Assembly (NCBI GenBank): GCA_021792075.1
Contig: JAJYVK010000034.1
Span: 2,668 to 10,007, forward strand
Source of the DNA: Actinomycetes bacterium
GTDB lineage: Bacteria; Actinomycetota; Acidimicrobiia; Acidimicrobiales; Acidimicrobiaceae
Length of the DNA: 7,340 nt
Reading direction: 5' to 3'
In this document: positions 1 through 6,194 of the stretch, in pieces
Layout: each line of letters opens with the position of its first letter
Numbering within the stretch: position 1 is the stretch's first letter
Program-made: the position numbers and the translations under genes
The notes under the pieces: generated by a model
Database searches by the model: none
The model's input: only the letters and a program-made list of their open reading frames with translations
What the model was told of the DNA's origin: nothing

Positions 1-1418
1 TTCGGCTCTGCGCCGTGCATAGCGCTGCGTTTCAGCTCAAGCTCGGAACGCGGGTCAGACTCCTCAGCGGTGTACTCTCCCTCTTCGGAGCGGAAGACCA
101 CCATCGCCTTCCTCGGCGTTCCCGCCAACGGGGTAGAGCGCGCCTCCTTAGCCAGCTGATAGGCCACAAATGCCGCGATCGGCGGAATAACAAAGACCAG
201 CACCCTGAAAGTCCATAGAACAAAGTTAAGCGAAACGTTGAATGTGTTTGCCAGAACATCTGTTGAAGACGCAAAAAAGAGCACCATATAGAAGGCCATG
301 ACGCCGACACCAACTGAGGTCCTCCACGGATTATCCCGGGGATTCTCAAGGAGATGATGCACGGCAGAGTCCTTGGTGAACTTTCGTTCGATCCAGGGCC
401 ACGCCATCAAGAGACCGAACGTTATGCCCGGCAACAGCACAGCCGGGAAGAAGATGGTGGGAATCATATGGCCAAAGCCAGTTATCTCCCAAGACGGGAA
501 GAGTCTCAGGGCCCCGTCCAACCATCCCATGTACCAGTCAGGCTGAACCGCATAGGAAACCTTGTACGGGATGTAAGGGCCATACATCCATATCGGATTA
601 ATCTGCACCAGGCCACCAAGAGCTGCAAGAACAGCGGCTGTCAAAAAGAAAAATCCTCCGGCCTGCATGGCATATGCCGGCCACATTGCAATGCCGACCA
701 CGTTCTTCTCGGTCCTTCCCTTGCCCTTGTACTGGGTGTGCTTCTGGTGCCACATGATTGCCAGGTGCGCGCCGAGAAGACCAGCCATCAGTGCCGGGAT
801 CAAAAGAATGTGGATCGTGTAGAAACGCGGAATGATCTTGTCTCCCGGAAACTGGCCACCAAAGAGGAATGACGCCAGATAGCTCCCGACCACCGGAATC
901 GAAAGCGTTATTGAGTACGCAATGCGAATTCCTGTGCCCGAGATCAAGTCGTCAGGCAGCGAGTAGCCGAGGAATCCTTCGAGAATCGCCATCATAAGAA
1001 GCAGTGAGCCGACCAGCCAGTTGATCTCCCTTGGCTTACGAAATGCACCGGTGAAAAAGACCCTCAACAAATGAACCACAATGGCTGCTACGAATACGTT
1101 GGCTGCCCAGTGATGCATCTGCCGCATGACAAGGCCTGCACGGACATTGAAAGATAGGTTCAACGTTGAGGCATAGGCCTGCGAGACAACGTGGCCATCC
1201 ATCGGGGCGTAACTTCCGTTATACACAGTTGTTGCCGACGATGGAACGAAGAACAGGGTGAGAAATACGCCTGTGCCCAGAAGTATGAAGAAGGAGTACA
1301 TGGCGATCTCGCCGAGCATGAAAGACCAGTGATCTGGAAAGATCTTGTTCAGGGACTTCCTAGTGAATTTGGCGGTCCCGAGTCTCTCATCCAAAAAGTC
1401 AATCGGCTTGTAGTTCAT
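1..1418 (-). CDS. qcrB: Cytochrome bc1 complex cytochrome b subunit, C-terminus off the window
   Basis: Membrane subunit of the menaquinol:cytochrome c reductase; it oxidises menaquinol at the Qo site and carries electrons through two b hemes. The frame is open from ATG at 1418 to the window edge (472 full codons, no stop seen). Visible: RQMHHWAAN with His102 and His116 in one helix, and His203 and His218 in another, matching the four heme ligands of cytochrome b; QPDWYMG at 292-298 is the actinobacterial form of the PEWY Qo motif. Hydrophobic helices lie near residues 36-58, 104-122, 134-153, 164-186, 199-223, 253-272, 310-335, 360-385 and 390-415. An acidic, hydrophilic tail (about 420-472) follows, as in actinobacterial QcrB. 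The start overlaps the qcrA stop by 4 bases (ATGA), and GGGAG at 1424-1428 lies 5 bases upstream, so translation is probably coupled. Identity is very secure; only the C-terminal end is missing. Confidence 0.96.
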   Translation of the reverse strand, partial: MNYKPIDFLDERLGTAKFTRKSLNKIFPDHWSFMLGEIAMYSFFILLGTGVFLTLFFVPSSATTVYNGSYAPMDGHVVSQAYASTLNLSFNVRAGLVMRQMHHWAANVFVAAIVVHLLRVFFTGAFRKPREINWLVGSLLLMMAILEGFLGYSLPDDLISGTGIRIAYSITLSIPVVGSYLASFLFGGQFPGDKIIPRFYTIHILLIPALMAGLLGAHLAIMWHQKHTQYKGKGRTEKNVVGIAMWPAYAMQAGGFFFLTAAVLAALGGLVQINPIWMYGPYIPYKVSYAVQPDWYMGWLDGALRLFPSWEITGFGHMIPTIFFPAVLLPGITFGLLMAWPWIERKFTKDSAVHHLLENPRDNPWRTSVGVGVMAFYMVLFFASSTDVLANTFNVSLNFVLWTFRVLVFVIPPIAAFVAYQLAKEARSTPLAGTPRKAMVVFRSEEGEYTAEESDPRSELELKRSAMHGAEP

Positions 1419-2314
1419 GCCCGCTCCCAAAAGCCGGGGCCGATCGGCTCATCGAAACCCGATTGAGCTCGCAGATAGCCCTGGGAGTCGATCTCGAGCG
1501 GGAGTTGAGGCAAGGGCCTCGGAGCTGGCCCGAACACAGGATTTGCACCGGTCATGACGTCAAAGAGCGACTGGTGGCAAGGACAGAGCAGCTGCTGGGT
1601 CAACTCCTGGTAAAGGCCGACTGGACAACCTGCGTGGGTGCAAACCTTCGAGTACGCCAGATACCCTTGCGGCCCCCAGGTCTCGCGGCCCGGCTTCGTG
1701 ACGATGTCTTGGAAGGAAGGCCTGATGAGAATGGTTTGCGAGATTGCCCCTCCGGCGTGCCCTTCGGGAAACACCGTGAGCACCCCGCCAACCTCTAGGT
1801 CGGTGGCGAGGACCTTGGTACCGTCCGCCTTAACCAGCGCAGAACCCTTGTGCCAGTTGGTCACGTACAACATCTTTTTTGGCTGCGGCCCAAGCGAACG
1901 TATGAATGGGAACAGGGTGATAACCCCAAACGCAGCGACTGCAGCTCCCAAGAGCTTGGCCAAAAAGCTCCTGCGCTCTATCAGATTCGCTCCGCGTTCG
2001 AAAGAATCGATGAACGCCTGGCGCTCCGATTCCGGACTCTGCAGCTCCTCGCGCTCCTGAACATACGGACCCTGCGGAACCAGGTACTTTCCCCATGAAA
2101 CGATCCCGAAACCAAGGCCGCCAAGAGCTACAAAAAGTAGAGCGCCCTCGATTTGGGTCTGGCCCCCCTGCCAATAAACCACACCAAGCCCGATTGTCGC
2201 CAGGAATGAAAGGGTAAAACTGATTCCAACAACCTTTTCGAAACGGCGTTCAGAAGTCTTAAGCAGACGTTCTTTATCTCTCTCTTGTTCCAACTTTGGA
2301 GTCGAGCTACTCAA
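1415..2314 (-). CDS. qcrA: Ubiquinol/menaquinol-cytochrome c reductase Rieske iron-sulfur subunit
   Basis: Carries a [2Fe-2S] cluster that takes the first electron from menaquinol and passes it to cytochrome c. The product is 299 residues. Two membrane helices at about 27-48 and 57-79 and a third at about 119-140 precede the soluble domain, the three-helix layout typical of Actinobacteria. Cluster motifs are CTHAGC (225-230) and CPCHQS (244-249): Cys225, His227, Cys244 and His247 as ligands, Cys230 and Cys246 as the disulfide pair. ERRSFLAK at 113-120 just before helix 3 is a twin-arginine signal, in line with the mixed Sec/Tat insertion known for actinobacterial Rieske proteins. I chose TTG at 2314, which overlaps the qcrC stop as TTGA and has GGAGG 9 bases upstream; the longer frame begins at TTG 2335 (306 residues) and has no good ribosome site. 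The stop overlaps the qcrB ATG. Confidence 0.96.
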   Translation of the reverse strand: MSSSTPKLEQERDKERLLKTSERRFEKVVGISFTLSFLATIGLGVVYWQGGQTQIEGALLFVALGGLGFGIVSWGKYLVPQGPYVQEREELQSPESERQAFIDSFERGANLIERRSFLAKLLGAAVAAFGVITLFPFIRSLGPQPKKMLYVTNWHKGSALVKADGTKVLATDLEVGGVLTVFPEGHAGGAISQTILIRPSFQDIVTKPGRETWGPQGYLAYSKVCTHAGCPVGLYQELTQQLLCPCHQSLFDVMTGANPVFGPAPRPLPQLPLEIDSQGYLRAQSGFDEPIGPGFWERA

Positions 2315-3165
2315 TGTGCCCGACCTCCGATCCAATAACCAGCTATCATTAACGACCCCAGACCGATCAAGATTCCTACAAAACCTTCAGTGACAGGCCC
2401 AACATGGCCAAGTCCAATGCCTCCAGCATTATTTGGATGCTGCAGGTACTTTACGTACTTCACAATGTCTGCAACTTGCTGATTGCTCAGATTGCCAGTG
2501 CCGAACCTGGGCATATTGCCCGGACCCGTCTTTATCGCCTCTGCAATCTGAGTCGTAGTAGCGGGATACAGCGACGGTGCATACACACCACCCGCTAGCG
2601 CATCGCCAACCCCCGTTATGGTGTGGCAAGCTGCACAGTTTGTCGAGAAAAGCCCCTCGCCGGCGCTCAATGACGCAGCACCTAGGTTGACCTGAGGAAT
2701 TCCCGGCCCTCCAGGCGCTAGTGATGAAACATATGCGTCAATTGCGAGCTCCTGGCTTCTCGTGAACCTCGAGGGCTTCACGGTCGCCTGAACCGTAGGA
2801 TCGGCCAGCGGCATTCGACCGGTGGAAATCCAGAAATCTATAGTTGCCGCCCCAAGGCCTTGGAGGTTTGGCGCCCGGCTCGTTCCCGACGCAGCATCTC
2901 CATGACAGCTTGAGCAGTTCTCGACGAAGAGCGTCTTACCCAAGGCAATCGTCGAGGGATCCAACTTCATATACGTGATCGGCGCTTTGCCGACCCCTTT
3001 AGTGCCACCGTAGGTAACCGAATTACTACTGCTTGAACTCGAAGAGCCCGTTGTTGTCGCCGCAGCTGCGCCCTGTGAAAACAGAGCCATACCGCCTAGA
3101 GAAGCTGCAACCCCTAGCGCAACCGGAACCACAACGCGCCCACCCAACTTCTTACGGAATTTCAA
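2311..3165 (-). CDS. qcrC: Diheme cytochrome c subunit of the bcc complex
   Basis: Membrane-anchored cytochrome cc of the actinobacterial bcc complex; it takes electrons from the Rieske protein and hands them directly to the aa3 oxidase. With the chosen start it has 284 residues. A signal or anchor segment (basic KFRKK at 2-6, hydrophobic 11-35, ending in AAA) is followed by a Ser/Thr-rich linker (37-49), then two cytochrome c domains: NCSSCH (heme motif C84-H88) with likely axial Met118 in GRMP, and NCAACH (C177-H181) with likely axial Met218 in GNMP. A C-terminal helix (about 258-279) ends in GGRAH. Start TTG 3165 has AGGAG 5 bases upstream; the longest frame (from 3234, 307 residues) would put 23 hydrophilic, Arg-rich residues before the signal and overlap ctaE by about 60 bases, so I reject it. 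It follows ctaE after 8 bases and overlaps qcrA by 4. Confidence 0.95.
   Translation of the reverse strand: MKFRKKLGGRVVVPVALGVAASLGGMALFSQGAAAATTTGSSSSSSSNSVTYGGTKGVGKAPITYMKLDPSTIALGKTLFVENCSSCHGDAASGTSRAPNLQGLGAATIDFWISTGRMPLADPTVQATVKPSRFTRSQELAIDAYVSSLAPGGPGIPQVNLGAASLSAGEGLFSTNCAACHTITGVGDALAGGVYAPSLYPATTTQIAEAIKTGPGNMPRFGTGNLSNQQVADIVKYVKYLQHPNNAGGIGLGHVGPVTEGFVGILIGLGSLMIAGYWIGGRAH
2324..2328 (-). promoter_or_regulatory. Ribosome binding site deciding the qcrA start
   Basis: GGAGG on the minus strand sits 9 bases before TTG 2314, inside the last codons of qcrC. It argues for the start at 2314 over TTG 2335, because it would be inside the coding region if the longer start were used. 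Confidence 0.7.
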
Positions 3166-3170
3166 CTCAT

Positions 3171-3175
3171 CTCCT
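3171..3175 (-). promoter_or_regulatory. Ribosome binding site deciding the qcrC start
   Basis: AGGAG on the minus strand partly overlaps the ctaE stop codon (TAG, 3174-3176) and lies 5 bases before TTG 3165. The ATG at 3168-3170 is in another frame and meets TGA after one codon, so it is not the start. Confidence 0.7.
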
Positions 3176-3773
3176 AGTGGACCAGGAATATTGTCGCATA
3201 CAGCACGATCCAAACGATGTCGACAAAGTGCCAATAGTAGCTAATTGACTGCATCACCGGAAGGAGTCCGGGATCCTTTGACCTGCCGGCAATCCTGATC
3301 AGCAGGAATGCCATAGCTAAAAGCCCCAGGAATACATGAAGACCGTGCAATCCGGTCATGAGGAAAAATAGCGAGCCAAATGCATTTGTCGATGGAGAAA
3401 ATGCTACATGAGTCCACTCGTAAAGCTGGTTTCCCAAAAACGCAAACCCCATCACCATGGTGATCACTATCCAAAGCCTTGCAGATGCCCGTCTATCATG
3501 CTCAAGATCGAAAACAGCTTTCTGCATCGAAAATGAACTCAGAACAAGGACTACGGTGAAGATCCCTGATTGGAGGACGTCAAGCTTGATCCCTCCAAGT
3601 GGCCAGGGTCCCGTTGCGTTCGCTCGGATGGAGTAGTAAGCGGCGAAAAGTCCGGAGAAAAACATCAACTCGGAACCCAGCCATACCATGGTGCCCACGC
3701 CCAACATGGTTGGTTTGTTGAACCTTATTCCTCCTCTTACCGGCTCAACAGAAGTTGAAATTGCTTGAGTCAT
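3174..3773 (-). CDS. ctaE: Cytochrome c oxidase subunit III
   Basis: Membrane subunit III of the aa3-type terminal oxidase; it has no metal centre but stabilises subunit I and its proton and oxygen path. The product has 199 residues, close to the five-helix bacterial form of about 200. Helices lie at about 24-48, 66-88, 98-116, 134-160 and 177-198. Family signatures are WLGSELMFFSGLFAAYY (31-47, with the conserved Glu35), FFLMTGLHGLHVFLG (136-150) and YYWHFVDIVWI (179-189). The start is ATG 3773; the only purine-rich stretch, AGGG near 3789-3792, is about 15 bases away, so initiation looks weak or depends on coupling to the gene before it. It begins 19 bases after the helD stop and leads the ctaE-qcrC-qcrA-qcrB set, the usual actinobacterial order. 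Subunits I, II and IV are not in the window. Confidence 0.96.
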   Translation of the reverse strand: MTQAISTSVEPVRGGIRFNKPTMLGVGTMVWLGSELMFFSGLFAAYYSIRANATGPWPLGGIKLDVLQSGIFTVVLVLSSFSMQKAVFDLEHDRRASARLWIVITMVMGFAFLGNQLYEWTHVAFSPSTNAFGSLFFLMTGLHGLHVFLGLLAMAFLLIRIAGRSKDPGLLPVMQSISYYWHFVDIVWIVLYATIFLVH

Positions 3774-3792
3774 TAGACCGTAAAATCACCCT

Positions 3793-6030
3793 TCATCCCC
3801 GATTCGCTGAATAGTAAATATTCGGCTTTTCTTTCCCAGTACCTGATTTTTGCTGTGATAACAAATCAACAATAACACCCGGTACGTCCCTATTGTGCAC
3901 GAAAACTAATCGGTTAGTGGTTCGGGTCATGGCAACAAAAAGGGCCTGAAGATTCAATGAGCTGGAAGAAAGCAGGTGATCCGCCCCCGAAATTACTACC
4001 GAATCAAATTCGAGACCCTTTGCCTCATCAATTGAAAGTACAGCCAATCTGGCATCCGGCCGAGCCAAGGCATCGAGCCCAGACTGGGTGAGTCCATCCA
4101 GGTAAACGCTCTTTTCCTCCCCGGGGACTATCACCGCAACGGTTCCCGGCTCAACGGAACTGACCTCGTTGCGCACCACCCGCGATAGGTGCTGCATCAG
4201 CTCCTCGTTAACAACGTGTGAAATAGTCACCGGCTGACCGCTATGGCGAATTGAAATTGCTGTCCTGAGTTCCGGAGCGAAAATCTTTAGAAGTGCGCCA
4301 GCAACGTCCATCACTTCCTGAGGAGTCCTGTAGTTCACTTTCAGTTCGACGAGTTCGAACGAGCTACCCTTGGGCATAGCCGAAACTATCTCGGACCATG
4401 ACCGCCTGCCAAAGGGAGAGGTGGCTTGTGCGACGTCTCCTACGAGCGTAATCGAAGACGAAAGCGAATATCGCCCTATCATACGAGCTTCCATTGGAGA
4501 CAAATCCTGGGCCTCGTCAACTATGATATGGCCGAACCCCCTCTCATCGTCATCCTCCAACCTTTTCTGGTAGCTTCCCAGATGGAGCTTCGCCTCGTTG
4601 AGAAGAACTACGTCGGACTTCGACCACGCCCGAGCCTTCGCGTCAGCACTCATGGGCCTGAACAAAAGCCGCATCTCTTCTTCTTTGAAAAGATTCCTTC
4701 CGGCAAGACGAATCAATGGCATATGCGAATACAGGTCGCCAACAAGCTCCTCGGGACTGAGCGAAGGCCAGATTCTTTGCACAAGCCTTTGGAAGTCGTT
4801 AGCCTTGGTCAACCGACGAGCCAGCTCTGCTTTCACCGCCGCCTCGTCGGACACTCCAGCGTCTTTCTGACTCGCCGACTCTTCCCCGAAAAGTCCCCTG
4901 GCCGAAGCCAGCTCATTCGCTCGGATCTCCTTTTTCGCAATGTACTTCTCCACGATGCGTGCCGCCAGGAGCGACTCCACTAGCCTGCGCCTCCGGTTGT
5001 GAGTTCCGCCTCTCCTCTTGGCAGCTTTTACAACCTCGGCGGTATCGGCGGGTGACCCAGCCCCGACAAAGGCTCCAAGAGCGATCTCAGCAGGGTGCTT
5101 CAGAGGCCTCTGGCGATCCCTCACCGCCTTTGCTATAAAACTTGCCATCCTGAGATCCCCCTTTAGAAGAGCCTCCTCGCTGCTCTCAGGAAGCGCCGCA
5201 TCGTCGAAACCAGCCAGACCTCGAATAGTCATTATCTGAACGCCGGTCTCCCCCAACGATGGAAGCACCTCGCCGATGTAGCGCGCGAAGATCCTGCTCG
5301 GAGCGATGACTAGAACGCCTTGACGCTCAAGACGCATCCTGTAGGTGTAAAGAAGGTAAGCAGCGCGGTGCAGGGCGACGGCGGTCTTACCGGTGCCTGG
5401 CCCTCCCTGAACTACCAGTATTCCTGGGAGAGGGGCACGGATGATCTGATCCTGCTGAGCCTGAATTGTGGAGACGATATCAGCCATCCGCCCAGTTCGG
5501 GCTCTCGTCACTGCGGCAAATAGGGATCCAGGTCCGGACAACCTGATTTCACCAGCCCCCTCCGAATCTTCTGGGTATCCCTCTACGTCGAAAAGCTCGT
5601 CTTCGATGTCGATAAGCTCTTTGTGCTCAAGAGCGAAGTGTCTTCTCCTTGTCAGACCCATCGGATCTTTACCAGTCGCCCGGTAGAAAGGTTCCGCGAC
5701 AGGCGCACGCCAATCGACTACCAGGGGTTCCATATCCTCATCGGAAACAGCTAGACGACCGATGTGATAAGTGGAAACTGGCCCTAGAGGCCGGTCGTAG
5801 TCGATTCCACCAAAGGTGAGCGCCTGATCTCCGATCTCCAACTGTTCCAAGCGGGCGAGGCTCCGACGCACTATGACATCCCTCTCAGCCCTGGCCTGAT
5901 GAGTCCCTCCCCGCGGAGTGCCGAGAGCGGCCTCCATCATCTCTCGCGCCGACCTCCTCATTGCTTGCAAGCGCTCATTAGCTCTTGCAAGATATTTCTG
6001 CTCTGCGGCCAAATCCGGGTTTGAGGACAC
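3793..6030 (-). CDS. helD: HelD-type RNA polymerase-associated ATPase (UvrD-like superfamily 1)
   Basis: Superfamily 1 helicase-like ATPase of the HelD/HelR group, which binds RNA polymerase and removes it from stalled complexes; some actinobacterial members (HelR) protect the polymerase against rifampicin. The product has 745 residues from GTG 6030. A long N-terminal helical region (about 5-65, with GTHQARAERD at 42-51) matches the secondary-channel arm of actinobacterial HelD; DWRAPVAEPFY (106-116) is a HelD hallmark. ATPase motifs: Walker A GGPGTGKT (209-216), Walker B VDEAQD (504-509), GDVAQ (531-535), NYRTP (566-570), DEAKGLEFD (668-676), VAMTRTTNRLVF (699-710). About 290 residues separate Walker A and B, including a basic stretch with RRRR near 346-349; this interval holds the polymerase-contacting insert in known HelD. 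No nuclease domain is seen. GTG 6030 has AAAAGG 5 bases upstream; TTG 6045 (750 residues) is possible but lacks a ribosome site. Whether it resists rifampicin cannot be told here. Confidence 0.9.
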   Translation of the reverse strand: MSSNPDLAAEQKYLARANERLQAMRRSAREMMEAALGTPRGGTHQARAERDVIVRRSLARLEQLEIGDQALTFGGIDYDRPLGPVSTYHIGRLAVSDEDMEPLVVDWRAPVAEPFYRATGKDPMGLTRRRHFALEHKELIDIEDELFDVEGYPEDSEGAGEIRLSGPGSLFAAVTRARTGRMADIVSTIQAQQDQIIRAPLPGILVVQGGPGTGKTAVALHRAAYLLYTYRMRLERQGVLVIAPSRIFARYIGEVLPSLGETGVQIMTIRGLAGFDDAALPESSEEALLKGDLRMASFIAKAVRDRQRPLKHPAEIALGAFVGAGSPADTAEVVKAAKRRGGTHNRRRRLVESLLAARIVEKYIAKKEIRANELASARGLFGEESASQKDAGVSDEAAVKAELARRLTKANDFQRLVQRIWPSLSPEELVGDLYSHMPLIRLAGRNLFKEEEMRLLFRPMSADAKARAWSKSDVVLLNEAKLHLGSYQKRLEDDDERGFGHIIVDEAQDLSPMEARMIGRYSLSSSITLVGDVAQATSPFGRRSWSEIVSAMPKGSSFELVELKVNYRTPQEVMDVAGALLKIFAPELRTAISIRHSGQPVTISHVVNEELMQHLSRVVRNEVSSVEPGTVAVIVPGEEKSVYLDGLTQSGLDALARPDARLAVLSIDEAKGLEFDSVVISGADHLLSSSSLNLQALFVAMTRTTNRLVFVHNRDVPGVIVDLLSQQKSGTGKEKPNIYYSANRG
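3809..3823 (-). promoter_or_regulatory. Possible promoter or operator region of ctaE-qcrCAB
   Basis: An AT-rich perfect inverted repeat (GAATA, 5-base loop, TATTC) lies within the last codons of helD, about 36 bases before the ctaE ATG. On the minus strand it includes TACTAT (3811-3816), which matches a -10 box in four of six positions; no good -35 box is visible at the right distance. It could be a local promoter or a factor site, or simply AT-rich coding sequence. Confidence 0.2.
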
Positions 6031-6069
6031 TTGAACCTTTTCCAAAATCGAAAAATAAAATAACTATCC

Positions 6070-6098
6070 ATTTTATCCCCGATTTCGAACCAGATCCA
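6070..6098 (-). promoter_or_regulatory. Candidate helD promoter
   Basis: On the minus strand TAAAAT (6070-6075) matches a -10 box in five of six positions, with TGGATC (6093-6098) as a poor -35 box at 17 bases spacing. Transcription would begin near 6063, leaving a leader of about 30 bases to GTG 6030. The surrounding stretch 6046-6075 is strongly AT-rich compared with the rest of the window. Confidence 0.3.
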
Positions 6099-6109
6099 CA
6101 CGAGCCGAG

Positions 6110-6150
6110 CTTTCGCCAATGCAGATGGGGGGTTTGGGGATCCTTTCGCC
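6110..6150 (+). repeat. Direct repeat CTTTCGCC upstream of hemE
   Basis: Two exact copies of CTTTCGCC lie at 6110-6117 and 6143-6150, 33 bases apart from start to start, which is close to three helical turns. The second copy overlaps the candidate hemE -35 region. This may be a pair of binding sites for a regulator, but an 8-base repeat may also arise by chance. Confidence 0.3.
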
Positions 6151-6171
6151 GTTTATCACCTAAGCTTTAAT
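6144..6171 (+). promoter_or_regulatory. Candidate hemE promoter
   Basis: TTTAAT (6166-6171) resembles a -10 box and TTTCGC (6144-6149) is a weak -35 box at 16 bases spacing. Transcription from about 6178 would give a very short leader ending at the TTG start 6195 that still includes the ribosome site at 6183-6188. Support is by motif only. Confidence 0.3.
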
Positions 6172-6182
6172 CAGAGTTAGAC

Positions 6183-6188
6183 GAAGGG
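6183..6188 (+). promoter_or_regulatory. Ribosome binding site of hemE
   Basis: GAAGGG lies 6 bases before TTG 6195 and supports this non-ATG start; no ATG or GTG in frame is available between it and the conserved PVWFMRQAGR motif except codons that would cut into that motif. Confidence 0.6.
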
Positions 6189-6194
6189 CCGGAT

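Noticed and set aside
32..349. A 105-codon minus-strand open frame
   Set aside because: It lies in another frame of the same strand as qcrB; the qcrB frame encodes the expected last membrane helices here.
354..872. A 172-codon plus-strand open frame
   Set aside because: It is antisense to qcrB, whose heme ligands and Qo motif are clear in the other strand; the frame's product is rich in Arg, Gln and His, with no recognisable domain.
1638..2060. Plus-strand and alternate-frame open frames over qcrA (also 1463-1798 and 1830-2174)
   Set aside because: The Rieske motifs are in the qcrA frame; these are its shadows.
3774..3792. Terminator between helD and ctaE
   Set aside because: The 19-base gap contains no GC-rich stem followed by a T run on the minus strand.
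4426..4983. A 185-codon plus-strand open frame
   Set aside because: It is antisense to the central part of helD and has no ribosome site or recognisable motif.
6127..6140. G-rich run GGGGGGTTTGGGG as a possible quadruplex
   Set aside because: Only two G tracts are present, too few for a stable intramolecular quadruplex.
6046..6194. Rifampicin-associated element before helD
   Set aside because: I looked for the long GC-rich inverted repeat known upstream of rifampicin-induced helR genes and do not see it.
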